Assembly (NCBI GenBank): GCA_013289585.1
Contig: JABCZR010000019.1
Span: 1-64,000, forward strand
Source: Acidobacteriota bacterium
Lineage (GTDB): Bacteria > Acidobacteriota > Terriglobia > Acidiferrales > UBA7541
DNA: 64,000 nt
Direction: 5' to 3'
Position 1 is the first letter of the stretch. The number at the start of each line of letters is the position of its first letter. Shown one piece after another: positions 42,546 to 52,948 of this stretch. The notes under the pieces are model-generated. The model was not told where the DNA came from and did no database searches. It saw only the letters and a program-made list of their open reading frames with translations. Position numbers and translations under genes: made by a program.

Positions 42546-44330
42546 GTGGCAGAACCACTCGGTCGGGCTCCATCGTCTCTATTGAAAGTTCTCCATTTCG
42601 TTCTTGCCAGCGGCATTTATTTCCTGCTCTCGCTTTCGCCAGCGCGAGCGCAATCGCAGCCCGTGCCTCCGCAAGGTTCTCCCTTGCCGTCAACGCCTAG
42701 CGAACAAAAGCCGCAGGCCAAAGCCGCCAGCGACGAAATCGTTTCGCACGATTCCCCAGCAGCGTTCAAAGTGCGCGTCAATTTTGTCCTGGTGCGCGTG
42801 GTGGTAAGGGATGTGAAGGGGAAAGCGGTTGCGAATCTTAAAAAAGAAGATTTTCAACTTGCGGACAACCGGAAATTACAGATCATTTCCAGTTTCGCGG
42901 TCGAAACGCCGGCTTCGCACGTGCCTACGGTCAAGGTAGAGGCGGAGAAGGATGCCACCGAAGTGACGCCGGTAAAAACGTCGGAACTTCCTCAACGGTT
43001 CGTCACTCTATACTTCGACGACCTGCATCTTTCCACCTCGGACCTGATGCAATCCCGACTGGCGGCTACAAAACTGCTTGGTGCCATGGGAACGGGGGAT
43101 AGGCTCGCCATATTCACCACCTCCGGGCAGGTGCAGCTGGAATTCACGGCGGACCGCGACAAACTGCAAGAAGCCCTCGAGAGAATTTTCCCGCACCCGC
43201 TCACTTCCAGCCCAACCATGGATTGTCCGCCGATGTCGTACTACGAGGCATACCAGATTCTCGAAGCGAACGACCCCACCGCATTGCAAGTGGCGACCCT
43301 CGACGCTCAGCGCTGCGTGGGAAACATGCCCGGAGCGGCGCAGAGCCTGGTGCAGATGGCCGCGCAGCGCGAGCTGACGACGGGCGATTCCGCGGTGCAG
43401 TTTGCGTTTCAGAATCTGCAAGCGCTGATTCGCAGAATGAGTGCGCTTCCCGGGCAGCGCGTCATTGTGATGATGTCGCCGGGATTCTTCGTGACTCCTT
43501 CGATGCGCGAATCCAGCGAACTGATCGATCGGGCGACGAAGGCGAATATCGTCATCAACACGATTGATGCGCGCGGCTTGTATGTTTCCTCGGTCTACGA
43601 CGTCGCCAATCGTACCCCGCCGGGCAATCTGAAGACGGCTTTCACCATGGCGGAGGAAGCAGCGCAGGATGATGTTCTGGCGGAACTTGCGGATGGGACC
43701 GGCGGAGTTTTCTTTCACAACCGCAATGACATTGATAAGGGATTGCTACAAGCCGCAGCGGAGCCTGAAGTTTCCTACGTGCTGGGATTTACGCCGCAAA
43801 ATCTAAAGCTGGATGGGAAGTATCACCATCTGAAAGTAACGTTCACGGACAAGCAGAAATGGACGCTGCAGGCGCGGCACGGATACTTCGCGCCGAAGGG
43901 CAGCGCTGATCCTGAAGCGGCGGCAAAAGAAGAGATTCAGCAGGCGGTTTTCTCGCAGGATGAAATGCACGAGCTGCCTATCGAATGCCAGACGCAATTT
44001 TTCAAGAACGGAAACGGCGTGCGGTTGACGGTTGTAGCGCACATCGAGACCCAGGGTCTGAGATTCCGGAAGGCCGAGGAACGCAACAACGACAAATTGA
44101 CGGTGGCCACGGTGGTATTCGATGAAAATGGGAACCTTCTCACGGGACTGGAGAAGATTCTTGTGTTGCGTTTGAAGGATGCAACACTCGAGCGCGTGAA
44201 CAAGACGGGCATCAGCGTCAAATCGAGCTTTGATCTGCAGCCCGGAACATTCCTGGTTCGCATCGTGGTGCGGGATTCGGAAGGAACGCAGATGGCGGCG
44301 ATGAATCGCGGGGTAGTGATCCCGTATTGA
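42546..44330 (+). CDS. VWFA-related secreted protein 1
   Basis: 594 residues from a GTG preceded by GGAGTGGAGGATTAACT. Signal peptide (VLHFVLASGIYFLLSLSPARA), then a Pro-rich linker. The body matches the acidobacterial VWFA-related family (TIGR03436): VRVNFVLVRVVVRDVKGKAV, NLKKEDFQLADNRKLQIISS, a degenerate metal site in YFDDLHLSTSDLM, RVIVMMSPGFFVTPSM, and INTIDARGLYVSSVYD. A Cys pair frames an insert (DCPPMSYYEAYQ ... RCVGN). The C-terminal ~200 residues form a beta-rich tail (VSYVLGFTPQNLKLDGKYHH). First of four tandem paralogs; shares a 19-base leader with the second. Function unknown. Confidence 0.9.
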   Translation: MAEPLGRAPSSLLKVLHFVLASGIYFLLSLSPARAQSQPVPPQGSPLPSTPSEQKPQAKAASDEIVSHDSPAAFKVRVNFVLVRVVVRDVKGKAVANLKKEDFQLADNRKLQIISSFAVETPASHVPTVKVEAEKDATEVTPVKTSELPQRFVTLYFDDLHLSTSDLMQSRLAATKLLGAMGTGDRLAIFTTSGQVQLEFTADRDKLQEALERIFPHPLTSSPTMDCPPMSYYEAYQILEANDPTALQVATLDAQRCVGNMPGAAQSLVQMAAQRELTTGDSAVQFAFQNLQALIRRMSALPGQRVIVMMSPGFFVTPSMRESSELIDRATKANIVINTIDARGLYVSSVYDVANRTPPGNLKTAFTMAEEAAQDDVLAELADGTGGVFFHNRNDIDKGLLQAAAEPEVSYVLGFTPQNLKLDGKYHHLKVTFTDKQKWTLQARHGYFAPKGSADPEAAAKEEIQQAVFSQDEMHELPIECQTQFFKNGNGVRLTVVAHIETQGLRFRKAEERNNDKLTVATVVFDENGNLLTGLEKILVLRLKDATLERVNKTGISVKSSFDLQPGTFLVRIVVRDSEGTQMAAMNRGVVIPY

Positions 44331-44467
44331 GACTCGCGGTGCGCTAAGCGATCTGCTCCCCCTTGCGCGCGCGCCGCGACTTAACAAGATAATGCTGACG
44401 AACCGCATTGACATACTCCCCGCATCTGCCTAGATTTGCGGAAGCCTGACGGAGTGGAGGATTAGCA

Positions 44468-46243
44468 GTGGAAAGACCGCTCAGTCGGATGCTCACAGCT
44501 CTTCTCCGGATCCTCGGACTATTTCTTTTGACCGGAATTCCATTGGTTTTGTTGGCGCAGACGCCAGACCTGACGCCGGTGATTCCTCCGCCCACGCCGC
44601 CGCCGAGTAAACAGAAAGTGGATGCGCCAGTGAGTATTGGGAAAGATGAGATAACGGCGCACGAGGCCCCGGTTACGCTTCAGGTGCGCGTCAATGTGGT
44701 TCTGGTTCGCGTGGTGGTGCGCGATTCCAAAGGCAAAGCGGTCACCAACCTGAAAAAGGAAGATTTTCAGCTGGCGGACAACCGCAAGCTGCAAACGATT
44801 TCCAGCTTCGTCGTGGAGGCACCGGGTTCGCAAGTCACGGAGGTAGCGATCCATTCGAATGAAACGGAACCAGTCGCAGGGACGGCCAGGACAGTACAGC
44901 TACCGCAAAGATTCATGGCACTTTTCTTTGATGATCGCCATCTGCAAGCTTTGGATGTGCAGACTTCCCAACGGGCGGCCCGGAATCTGTTTGCGAAGTT
45001 ACAGCCGACGGACCGGGTCGCGATTCTCACCACCTCCGGCCAGGTACAACTGGATTTCACAGCGGATCGCAAGCAACTGGAAGAAACGCTGCAACGTATC
45101 GGCCCTCGCAGCCTTTCCGCTCCCTCGGGAACCGATTGCCCGCCGATGTCGTTTTACGAAGCGTATATGTTTGTGGAAGCGCGGGATCCGCAAGCCATGC
45201 AACTCGGCACCATGGATGCCATTGCCTGCGGAATCACTCCGCAGATGGCGCCCATCGTGGCGGAGATGGCCGCAAAAAGGGAGTTGACCGTCGGGGAATC
45301 GGAGGTGGAGTCTTCATTCGCAAACTTGGGATCGCTGATCCGAAGAATGAGTGGGCTGCCCGGCCAACGCTCGATCGTGATGATGTCACCCGGCTTTTTC
45401 ATGACCCCTTCGACCCGGGAATCGAGCGAGATGATCGATCGTGCGACGCGCGCCAATATTGTGATCAATACGATTGATGCGCGTGGCTTGTATGTCTCTT
45501 CCTTCCTCGATGCCTCAAATCATATGGCCAATCCCAGCCCGCTTCGTCAGTCCTTCATGACGCAGGAGGAGCGGGCGCAGGATGATGTTCTGGGGGAACT
45601 GGCGGACGGCACGGGGGGGCTTTTTATTCACAATCGAAACGATATCGATCAAGGGCTGCTGGAAGCCGCGGCCGATCCAGAAGTGGCTTACATTCTGGGA
45701 TTCGCGCCGCAAAATTTGAAGCCCGACGGGAAGTATCATCATCTGAAAGTTACCCTGACCAACAAGGAAAAATATACGCTGCAAGCGCGGCACGGTTATT
45801 TTGCACCGGCGAAATTATCGAAACCCGAGGCTGCAGCGAATGAAGAGATTCGGGCAGCGCTCTACTCGCATGAAGAACTTCGCGATCTGCCGATCGGCTG
45901 TGAAACGCATCTTTCCAAGGACGGGGATGAAACGCACCTCACCGTGTCGGCCCAAATCGATTTTCGCGGGTTGAAGTTCCGGAAGGCGGAGGACCGCAAT
46001 TTCGACAGCTTGACCGTGGCAACAGTGGTGTTTGACGACAACGGGAACCTGGTGACCGGGATGCAGAGGGCGTTCGACCTGAAGCTGAAGGACGCGACTC
46101 TGGAGCGGCTCAAGCAGACGGGAATCAGCGTAAACTCGGACTTTGCGATGAAGCCGGGAACCTACATCGTGCGGCTGGTGGTGCGAGCGTCCGAGGGCGA
46201 ACAAATGGCAGCCTTAAACCGCGGGGTAGAGATTCCCCGGTGA
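44468..46243 (+). CDS. VWFA-related secreted protein 2
   Basis: 591 residues from a GTG. Very close to the first paralog: same signal-peptide layout, VRVNVVLVRVVVRDSKGKAV, NLKKEDFQLADNRKLQTISS, FFDDRHLQALDVQ, DCPPMSFYEAYMF insert with a second Cys (AIACGI), SIVMMSPGFFMTPST and GLYVSSFLDASN. The leader repeats CTGACGGAGTGGAGGATTA exactly, marking a recent duplication that included control sequence. Secreted; role unknown. Confidence 0.9.
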   Translation: MERPLSRMLTALLRILGLFLLTGIPLVLLAQTPDLTPVIPPPTPPPSKQKVDAPVSIGKDEITAHEAPVTLQVRVNVVLVRVVVRDSKGKAVTNLKKEDFQLADNRKLQTISSFVVEAPGSQVTEVAIHSNETEPVAGTARTVQLPQRFMALFFDDRHLQALDVQTSQRAARNLFAKLQPTDRVAILTTSGQVQLDFTADRKQLEETLQRIGPRSLSAPSGTDCPPMSFYEAYMFVEARDPQAMQLGTMDAIACGITPQMAPIVAEMAAKRELTVGESEVESSFANLGSLIRRMSGLPGQRSIVMMSPGFFMTPSTRESSEMIDRATRANIVINTIDARGLYVSSFLDASNHMANPSPLRQSFMTQEERAQDDVLGELADGTGGLFIHNRNDIDQGLLEAAADPEVAYILGFAPQNLKPDGKYHHLKVTLTNKEKYTLQARHGYFAPAKLSKPEAAANEEIRAALYSHEELRDLPIGCETHLSKDGDETHLTVSAQIDFRGLKFRKAEDRNFDSLTVATVVFDDNGNLVTGMQRAFDLKLKDATLERLKQTGISVNSDFAMKPGTYIVRLVVRASEGEQMAALNRGVEIPR

Positions 46244-46381
46244 GGAGCACCCCGTTCGAATGGGCTGCGTTGACATAAAAATTAGGGTGAGCGTATAGTC
46301 AAAACACCAGTCTGCATCTGGGCATCCAGGGTGGATCGTTCCTCGCGAGCACTCGAGGATGCAGGTTTCAGAAGGGCAGGG

Positions 46382-48211
46382 ATGTTTTACCCAAGGCGAT
46401 TCCCGGTAGTCAGGCACCTCACCGTTATTGTTCTCTTTTGCTATTTCTTGATTTCAGGGACGCGCGCCCCGGCGCAGACCCCTGCGACGGCTACACCCAC
46501 GCAAGATGCTCCTGCGAAGGCCGATTCGACGGTGAAGCCGGAGCCCGCTCCAGCCCCCAGCGACAAGCAAGAGGTATCGAGTCACGACGCGCCGACTACC
46601 TTCAAGGTGCGGGTTAACCTTGTGCTAGTGCGCGTGGTGGTCCGCGATGCCCAGGGTAAAGTTGTCAGCAACTTGAAAAAAGAAGACTTCCAGCTGTTTG
46701 ATACCCGGAAGACGCAGACGATTTCGTCCTTCAGCATGGAGACTCCGGAAATGGCCACGGCTTCGGTGCTGGCGTCGCCGTCAACGGGTGCTGGATATTC
46801 GTCGAGTAACGATGCCATTGGGGGGAAGGCCACGGTCTTGCCTCGGCGATTCGTTTCCATGGTTTTCGACGACGTGCACCTCTCGATGGAAGACACGACG
46901 TTCGTGCGCGACTCGGCGACACGGCTGTTCGGTGCGCTGGCGGCAAGCGACCGCGTTTCCATCAATACCACCTCCGGGCAGGTCACGCAGGAGTTCACGG
47001 ATGATCAGGAATTGCTGAAGAGGGCACTGCTGGGAATCGTTCCGCGCCCGCTGGGAGCCGAAGGATTTCATGATTGCCCGGACTTGAGTTATTACCAGGC
47101 AGACTTGATTGTGAACAAGAATGACTCACAGGCGCTGGCCGTGGCGACGGAAGATGCCGTGCAGTGTGCCTTTAATGGGAATGAGCAGATGGCCTCCCTG
47201 GCGCAAAACATGGCGACGGTTGCGGCGCAACGAGCCGTCATTGCAGGAGACAATGAGACGCAGTTTGCCTACCGGCATATAGAGGATGTTGCACGGCGTC
47301 TGGCAGGCATGCCCGGCCAACGCGTGTTGGTATTCGTCTCTCCTGGTTTTCTTCAGACCACGATTCAATCCGAAGCATCCGAGATGGTGGACCGTGCGAC
47401 ACGGGCGAACATCGTGATTAACACCATTGATGCGCGCGGACTCTATGCCTCGGATGTGATGGGAGATATCGCCAGTCCCCCGCAGGACAGCTTCAGGACC
47501 ACGGGGTACAAGGGTTCCTACCGCGTGGCCCAGCAGATGGCGCAGGAGGATGTTCTCGCACAATTGGCCGATGGAACCGGCGGCAGATTTTTTCACAATC
47601 GCAATGACGTGGATGAAGCCATGCGGGAAGCTGCTGCGGCGCCGGCCGTCTCCTACCTGCTGGGATTTTCTCCGCAGAACCTGAAGATTGATGGGCGCTA
47701 CCACACGTTGAAAGTCACGCTGACCAGCAAAGCGAAATACAATATTCAGGCCCGGCACGGGTATTACGCGCCGAAGTCCATCAGCGATCCCGCGGAGGCC
47801 ACAAAAGAAGAGATGCGCGAAGCGCTGTTTTCACAGGAGGAGATCCGCGACCTGCCGGTGGACCTGCAAACGCAATTTTTCAGAAAAGATGACACGGAAG
47901 CGCGGCTTTCGGTTTTGACGCGATTGGATGTGAAGGGAATGCACTTCCGCAAAGCGGAAGGACGCAACAACGACAACTTGACGATTTTTACCGGCATTTT
48001 CGACGAGAATGGAAACTTTGTGACCGGCGGCGAGAAAACGGTGCAGATGAGATTGCTGGACACGACGTATGAGAAGCTGAGCCAGTCGGGCCTCACGGTG
48101 AAATCGAGTTTTGACGTGAAGCCCGGAACGTACATGGTGCGGTTGGTGGTGCGCGATTCCGAAGGCGCTCAGATGGCGGCCCGGAATGGAGCGGTAGTTA
48201 TTCCTTACTAA
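46382..48211 (+). CDS. VWFA-related secreted protein 3
   Basis: About 609 residues from the ATG at 46382, which follows AAGGGCAGGG; an upstream GTG at 46331 is possible. Signal peptide MFYPRRFPVVRHLTVIVLFC. Same domain order as the first two (VRVNLVLVRVVVRDAQGKVV, FDDVHLSMEDTTF, DCPDLSYYQADLIV insert with later Cys, VLVFVSPGFLQTTIQ, NTIDARGLYASDVM), ending SEGAQMAARNGAVVIPY. More diverged than copies 1 and 2, and it lacks their shared leader. Confidence 0.9.
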   Translation: MFYPRRFPVVRHLTVIVLFCYFLISGTRAPAQTPATATPTQDAPAKADSTVKPEPAPAPSDKQEVSSHDAPTTFKVRVNLVLVRVVVRDAQGKVVSNLKKEDFQLFDTRKTQTISSFSMETPEMATASVLASPSTGAGYSSSNDAIGGKATVLPRRFVSMVFDDVHLSMEDTTFVRDSATRLFGALAASDRVSINTTSGQVTQEFTDDQELLKRALLGIVPRPLGAEGFHDCPDLSYYQADLIVNKNDSQALAVATEDAVQCAFNGNEQMASLAQNMATVAAQRAVIAGDNETQFAYRHIEDVARRLAGMPGQRVLVFVSPGFLQTTIQSEASEMVDRATRANIVINTIDARGLYASDVMGDIASPPQDSFRTTGYKGSYRVAQQMAQEDVLAQLADGTGGRFFHNRNDVDEAMREAAAAPAVSYLLGFSPQNLKIDGRYHTLKVTLTSKAKYNIQARHGYYAPKSISDPAEATKEEMREALFSQEEIRDLPVDLQTQFFRKDDTEARLSVLTRLDVKGMHFRKAEGRNNDNLTIFTGIFDENGNFVTGGEKTVQMRLLDTTYEKLSQSGLTVKSSFDVKPGTYMVRLVVRDSEGAQMAARNGAVVIPY

Positions 48212-48248
48212 TGCGAATCAGGCCGAGCGCGAAACGTTGGAGGAACAA

Positions 48249-50666
48249 ATGAGTACACCGAAGAATTGCGGATGGGCAAAGCGATGGGCCGCAGGATTGG
48301 CGGCTGTTCTGATTTGGATTCTTCCATCCTCCTTGATGGCGCAGGGGCAACCCGCACCGGCGCCGCCGCCTCCACAGACGGCCCAGCCGGCGGAGCCGCA
48401 GTCTGGTGTAATGATCAAGAAGGAAGTGAAGCTGGTCCTTGTCGACGCGGTGGTGACGGACAAGAAGGGAGGGTACGTCCGCGACTTGACGCAGAGTGAC
48501 TTCAAGGTTTTCGAGGACAACAAGGAACAGCAAGTCTCGACGTTTTCCACCGGCGCGGATACTGCCACGCAGGCCAATGGCCAGCGGCGCTACCTGATTC
48601 TCTTTTTTGATAATTCCACAATGGCGGCGCCGGATCAGATCCAGGCGCGTGGCGCGGCGAAGAAGTTCATCGAAGCTAATGCGGGGCCCGATCGCCTGAT
48701 GGCGGTGGTCGATTTCGGAGGCTCGCTGCGTATCGTGCAGAATTTTACGGCTAACGCGGATTTGCTGCAGGCGGCGGTCGCCGGAATAAAAAATTCGTCG
48801 GTGGATCCAAACGCGCCGGCGCCGGGTGGCCCGGTCACCGTGGCGTCGACTGGCTTGGGAACCACCGGATTGTCTTCGCTCGGCAATGCGGAAGCGGATT
48901 TTGGCGCGCGCACCATGTTGCTCGCGATTCGAAGCCTGGCGAAAAATCTGCGGAGCGTGCCCGGACGGAAAATGGTAGTGCTGTTTTCCGGCGGCTTTCC
49001 GCTGACAAATGAAAACCAATCGGAACTGACGGCAACCATCGACGCGTGCAACAAGGCGAACGTGGCAGTGTATGCGCTGGACGCAAGGGGCCTTGTGGCC
49101 GCCGCTCCGGGAGGCAGCGCGATGAAGCACGCTCCCGTGGGTAAGATGCGCGCAGCTTCAGGTCGGACGACTACAACCAATCCCGCGGCCCGTCCACGAG
49201 TCCTGTTGGCTGCCTACCCGAGTCTGATGCCTGACCCACAGCGGCCTGGTGGAGGAGGCGGTGGTACCGGTGGCGGTGGAGGGACTGGTGGTGGGGGCGG
49301 TGGCCATCCTGGTGGGGGAACCGGAGGCGGTACTGGTGGGGGCACAGGCGGTGGTACCGGTGGCGGCGGTAAGGGTGGAACGGGTGGAGGAGGGACTGGC
49401 GGAGGCACGGGTGGAGGCGGCAAGGGTGGCACCGGCACTGGCGGTGGCACACGTGGCGGCGGGACCGTGGGCAACTCGAATTACAATAACTCTCCTTATA
49501 ACCAGCCGCGGACGATTGTGCCGCCATTTCCACCGTCGGCTTCGACCAATCAGCAGATCCTCGCCGCGCTGGCGGAAGGAACGGGTGGCTTCACGATCTT
49601 TAACACCAACGATCTTCTGGGAGGGCTGCAACGTATCGGGCGCGAGCAGAATGAGTTTTACATCCTTGGATATGCGCCGAGCGATACGCCGGAAGGGAGT
49701 TGCCATACTCTGAAAGTGAAATTGAATCGCGGTGGACTGAATGTCCGCTCGCGGAGCGGATATTGCAACACGAAGGCGACCAACATCCTCGAAGGCAAGC
49801 CTTTGGAGAAGCAGCTCGAATCGCACGCTACGGGTTCGCAGGCCGGATCAATCCAAGGGGCGCTCCAGGTGCCCTATTTCTACACCGCGCCGAATACCGC
49901 GCGCGTGAATCTGGCGATGGAGATTCCGTCGAATACGTTGCAGTTCAACAAAGACAAAGGAAAGTATCACGCGAATTTGAATGTACTGGGCATCGCCTAC
50001 CGGCCCGATGGAACGGTCGGAGCGCGATTCAGCGATACCGTCAACCTGGATCTCGAAAAGGACGATCTGAAAGAGTTCACGAAAACACCTTATCATTACG
50101 AAAATCAATTTGACGCCGCTCCCGGAACTTACAAGCTGACCGTGGTTTTGAGTGCCGGAAGCGATGCGTTCGGCAAATTCGAAACTCCATTAGTCATTGA
50201 CGCGTACGACGGAAAGCATTTCAATCTCAGCGGTCTGGCGCTGACAAACTCCATGCAGAAGCTCAGCGAAATCCCCACGGGTCTGGATTCCGTGTTGCTC
50301 GAAGATCGCACACCTCTGGTGGTGAAGGGCATGCAGATCGTTCCGTCCGGAACCAATCGCTTCAAACATACGGATGCAGTCGTGGTTTATACGGAGATTT
50401 ATGAGCCACTATTGACCTCGGCAGATCCCCCACACGTCGGGATGGCGTACACGATTTTCGAACGCGACAGCAACAAGAAACTGTTCTTCACCGGTGTTCA
50501 GACTGGTGATGAATTCGTCCAGAAGGGCAACCCGGTGATCCCCATCGGACTGAAGGTGAAGGTGGACGATCTGAAGCCGGGATCCTACCGGCTTGTAATG
50601 CAGGCCGTCGATAGCGCCAAGAACCAGGCGCCCAGCCGAATGGTGGATTTCGACATAACCGAATAA
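48249..50666 (+). CDS. VWFA-related secreted protein 4, with glycine/threonine repeat linker
   Basis: 806 residues from the ATG at 48249 behind GGAGGAACAA. Signal peptide ends MAQGQPA. VWFA-related domain: VMIKKEVKLVLVDAVVTDKK, FFDNSTMAAPDQIQARG, PGRKMVVLFSGGFPLTNENQ and YALDARGLVAAAPG. It lacks the two-Cys insert of the other three. A Gly/Thr repeat of about 75 residues (49243-49475) follows; then an outer beta-rich domain (NEFYILGYAPSDTPEGSCHT) and a long C-terminal extension of ~250 residues not found in its neighbours. Probably an extracellular or outer-surface protein. Confidence 0.9.
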   Translation: MSTPKNCGWAKRWAAGLAAVLIWILPSSLMAQGQPAPAPPPPQTAQPAEPQSGVMIKKEVKLVLVDAVVTDKKGGYVRDLTQSDFKVFEDNKEQQVSTFSTGADTATQANGQRRYLILFFDNSTMAAPDQIQARGAAKKFIEANAGPDRLMAVVDFGGSLRIVQNFTANADLLQAAVAGIKNSSVDPNAPAPGGPVTVASTGLGTTGLSSLGNAEADFGARTMLLAIRSLAKNLRSVPGRKMVVLFSGGFPLTNENQSELTATIDACNKANVAVYALDARGLVAAAPGGSAMKHAPVGKMRAASGRTTTTNPAARPRVLLAAYPSLMPDPQRPGGGGGGTGGGGGTGGGGGGHPGGGTGGGTGGGTGGGTGGGGKGGTGGGGTGGGTGGGGKGGTGTGGGTRGGGTVGNSNYNNSPYNQPRTIVPPFPPSASTNQQILAALAEGTGGFTIFNTNDLLGGLQRIGREQNEFYILGYAPSDTPEGSCHTLKVKLNRGGLNVRSRSGYCNTKATNILEGKPLEKQLESHATGSQAGSIQGALQVPYFYTAPNTARVNLAMEIPSNTLQFNKDKGKYHANLNVLGIAYRPDGTVGARFSDTVNLDLEKDDLKEFTKTPYHYENQFDAAPGTYKLTVVLSAGSDAFGKFETPLVIDAYDGKHFNLSGLALTNSMQKLSEIPTGLDSVLLEDRTPLVVKGMQIVPSGTNRFKHTDAVVVYTEIYEPLLTSADPPHVGMAYTIFERDSNKKLFFTGVQTGDEFVQKGNPVIPIGLKVKVDDLKPGSYRLVMQAVDSAKNQAPSRMVDFDITE
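49243..49475 (+). repeat. GGT/GGTGGGGG-type coding repeat
   Basis: Imperfect runs of GGT, GGC and GGA codons with interspersed ACT/ACC encode Gly with Thr every few residues. It is a low-complexity linker of about 75 residues, prone to copy-number change. Confidence 0.85.
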
Positions 50667-50920
50667 GCCGCCTGGCAAAAGTTAGAAAATGTTCCGGACC
50701 TCCGGATGGGATCAGCGTTGGCGGTCCGGTCCGAAGATTTTTGCGGGAGTGCTGGCCGCGGAACGCTTGCCGAATTCGTGTAAGTCCTTTCCCTCCTGTA
50801 CGTTCGGCCATGGGTACGATTCGACACGGCCTCTGGACTTCCGCAACTTCTTCGCCGGGCGAGGGTTATTCTAGAAGTGGCTGGTAGCTCGCCCAAGAAT
50901 CCAATCGGCAGGAGAGTGTT

Positions 50921-52948
50921 ATGAGGTTGCAAGGCCGACCCGTCCCGCCATTTTTGTTCAAGATCCCGAAAATTTCCGCAACACCGAAATCGTTCCTTGC
51001 GGCGATTCTTTCTTTCTCCTGCGTTTTCTCTTTGGGGATGGATGTTTCAGCGATGGCGGCGGATCCCGCGAGCGCCAAAGATAAGAAGCCAAAACAGGAC
51101 TCTTCGCTAAAAGGATTGCCGATCACCGAGCTGAGCGCCGATGAAGCCATTTTCCACGCGCTCAATCGCCTGGCGTATGGACCGCGCCCTGGCGACGTGG
51201 AACGCGTCAAGCAGATGGGACTGGCGAAGTGGATCGACGAGCAACTGAATCCCGGCGCCATTGATGACAAGGCTCTGGAAGCGCGATTGGAAAACTATCC
51301 AACGCTTAGAATGTCCAGCGCGAAATTGCTGGACGAGTATCCGCAGCCGAAGCAGGCGGAAAAGCAGGAGCAAAAGCGGGCTGTGGCCGTCGTAGAGCCG
51401 GAACAGCGCCGCGCGGATGCGGCGGCGCAGACGGTGGCGCGCGATATGCAACCCGGGCAGGGTTCGAGCGAACCACAAGATTCCTCGCAGCAAGCCGCTC
51501 AGAGTGCGCCATCCAAGCAGGAAATGAGCGATGCGCCGGCTCCGATGAAACAGGATCAGCCGCGTGGCAATGCCGCGGCTAACGGCGGAGGGAAGCGGGA
51601 CGTTCTTGGCGGAGGCGACCCCAACAATGTGCCGCGCGCGATCGCGGATGACAGCAAAAGGCCGCAGCGCGTGGTGGCCGAACTGTCGATGGCCAAAGTA
51701 ACCCGCGCGATTTACAGCGAGCGGCAACTCCAGCAGGTGATGGATGATTTCTGGTTCAACCACTTCAATGTGTTTGCGGGGAAGGGCGACGACAAGTGGC
51801 TGCTCACGGTATACGAGCGCGACGTCATCCAGCCGCACAGCTTCGGGAAATTCAAGGATCTTCTGACGGCCACGTCCAAGAGCCCGGCGATGCTTTTCTA
51901 CCTGGACAACTATCTGAGCGCCGATCCGCGCGCCGCACAACGGGCGGCGGCCGAGCGAGCCTCTCGGCAGCAGGCGCGGCGCGGCGGATTTGGCGGCCCG
52001 CGGCCGTCGAATCCACAGCAAAACGGGCAGAAGAAGGAACGCGGACTGAATGAAAATTATGGCCGGGAGTTAATGGAGCTGCACACGCTGGGTGTCGACG
52101 GCGGCTACACGCAGAAAGACGTCACGGAAGTGGCGCGCTGCTTTACGGGCTGGACCATCGATAAGCCGCGGCAGTCGGCTACTTTCAAATTTGACGAGCG
52201 GCTGCATGATCCTGATCCCAAAGTTGTGATGGGGAAAAAGATTCATGCCGGCGGGATGAAAGATGGCGAGCAGGTCATCGATTTGCTCGCGCATCATCCG
52301 AACACTGCGAAATTCATTTCGACGAAACTTGCGCGGCGATTTGTTTCGGATAATCCGCCGCCGGCACTGGTGACCCGCATGGCGCAGTCTTTCCAATCGA
52401 GCGATGGCGACATCCGCGTGGTGATGAAGACCATGATCTGGTCGCCGGAGTTCTGGTCGCGCGAGACTTACCGCGCGAAGATCAAGACGCCATACGAACT
52501 GGTGGTTTCCGCGGCGCGCGCCATGGGCACGGACGTGGACACGCCGATGCCGCTGGTGCAGTGGGTCGGGCGAATCGGCGAGCCGCTCTATCAATGCCAG
52601 CCGCCGACAGGCTATGCGGATAAAGCGGAAGCCTGGGTCAACACCGGCGCACTCCTCAACCGGCTGAACTATTCGCTGGCGCTGGCGGGAAACAAGATGC
52701 GAGGCGCGCGCACCGATGTGGCTTCGCTCATGGGGTTGGATGCCTCGACGGATCCGAAGGCGGCGCTGGATCGTGCCGTACAAGTATTTCTGGGCGGCCA
52801 AGCGGGACCGACGACGGTAGAGACGCTCGAGAAGCAGCTTGAAAATCCCCAGGTAGTGCAGGCGAAGCTCGATGATCCGAGAAAGCAAGTGGATCTTGGA
52901 GTGGTCGCCGGGCTGGTGCTTGGAGCGCCGGAATTTCAACGCAGGTAG
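50921..52948 (+). CDS. DUF1800-family exported protein
   Basis: 675 residues, GGAGAGTGTT before the ATG. Hydrophobic export segment (FLAAILSFSCVFSLGMDVSA). DUF1800 hallmarks: AIFHALNRLAYGPRPGDVER at the start, VMDDFWFNHFNVFAGKGDD, NYGRELMELHTLGVDGGYTQ, EVARCFTGWTI and KFISTKLARRFVSDNPP. A Gln/Ala-rich insert (about 140-225) is unusual. DUF1800 proteins are typically encoded next to a DUF1501 protein, as here, and both are exported; the biochemical role is unknown. The stop codon abuts a family A repeat. Confidence 0.92.
   Translation: MRLQGRPVPPFLFKIPKISATPKSFLAAILSFSCVFSLGMDVSAMAADPASAKDKKPKQDSSLKGLPITELSADEAIFHALNRLAYGPRPGDVERVKQMGLAKWIDEQLNPGAIDDKALEARLENYPTLRMSSAKLLDEYPQPKQAEKQEQKRAVAVVEPEQRRADAAAQTVARDMQPGQGSSEPQDSSQQAAQSAPSKQEMSDAPAPMKQDQPRGNAAANGGGKRDVLGGGDPNNVPRAIADDSKRPQRVVAELSMAKVTRAIYSERQLQQVMDDFWFNHFNVFAGKGDDKWLLTVYERDVIQPHSFGKFKDLLTATSKSPAMLFYLDNYLSADPRAAQRAAAERASRQQARRGGFGGPRPSNPQQNGQKKERGLNENYGRELMELHTLGVDGGYTQKDVTEVARCFTGWTIDKPRQSATFKFDERLHDPDPKVVMGKKIHAGGMKDGEQVIDLLAHHPNTAKFISTKLARRFVSDNPPPALVTRMAQSFQSSDGDIRVVMKTMIWSPEFWSRETYRAKIKTPYELVVSAARAMGTDVDTPMPLVQWVGRIGEPLYQCQPPTGYADKAEAWVNTGALLNRLNYSLALAGNKMRGARTDVASLMGLDASTDPKAALDRAVQVFLGGQAGPTTVETLEKQLENPQVVQAKLDDPRKQVDLGVVAGLVLGAPEFQRR

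Noticed and set aside
49214-49474. Pro/Val repeat ORF on the minus strand
   Set aside because: It is only the reverse complement of the Gly/Thr linker.
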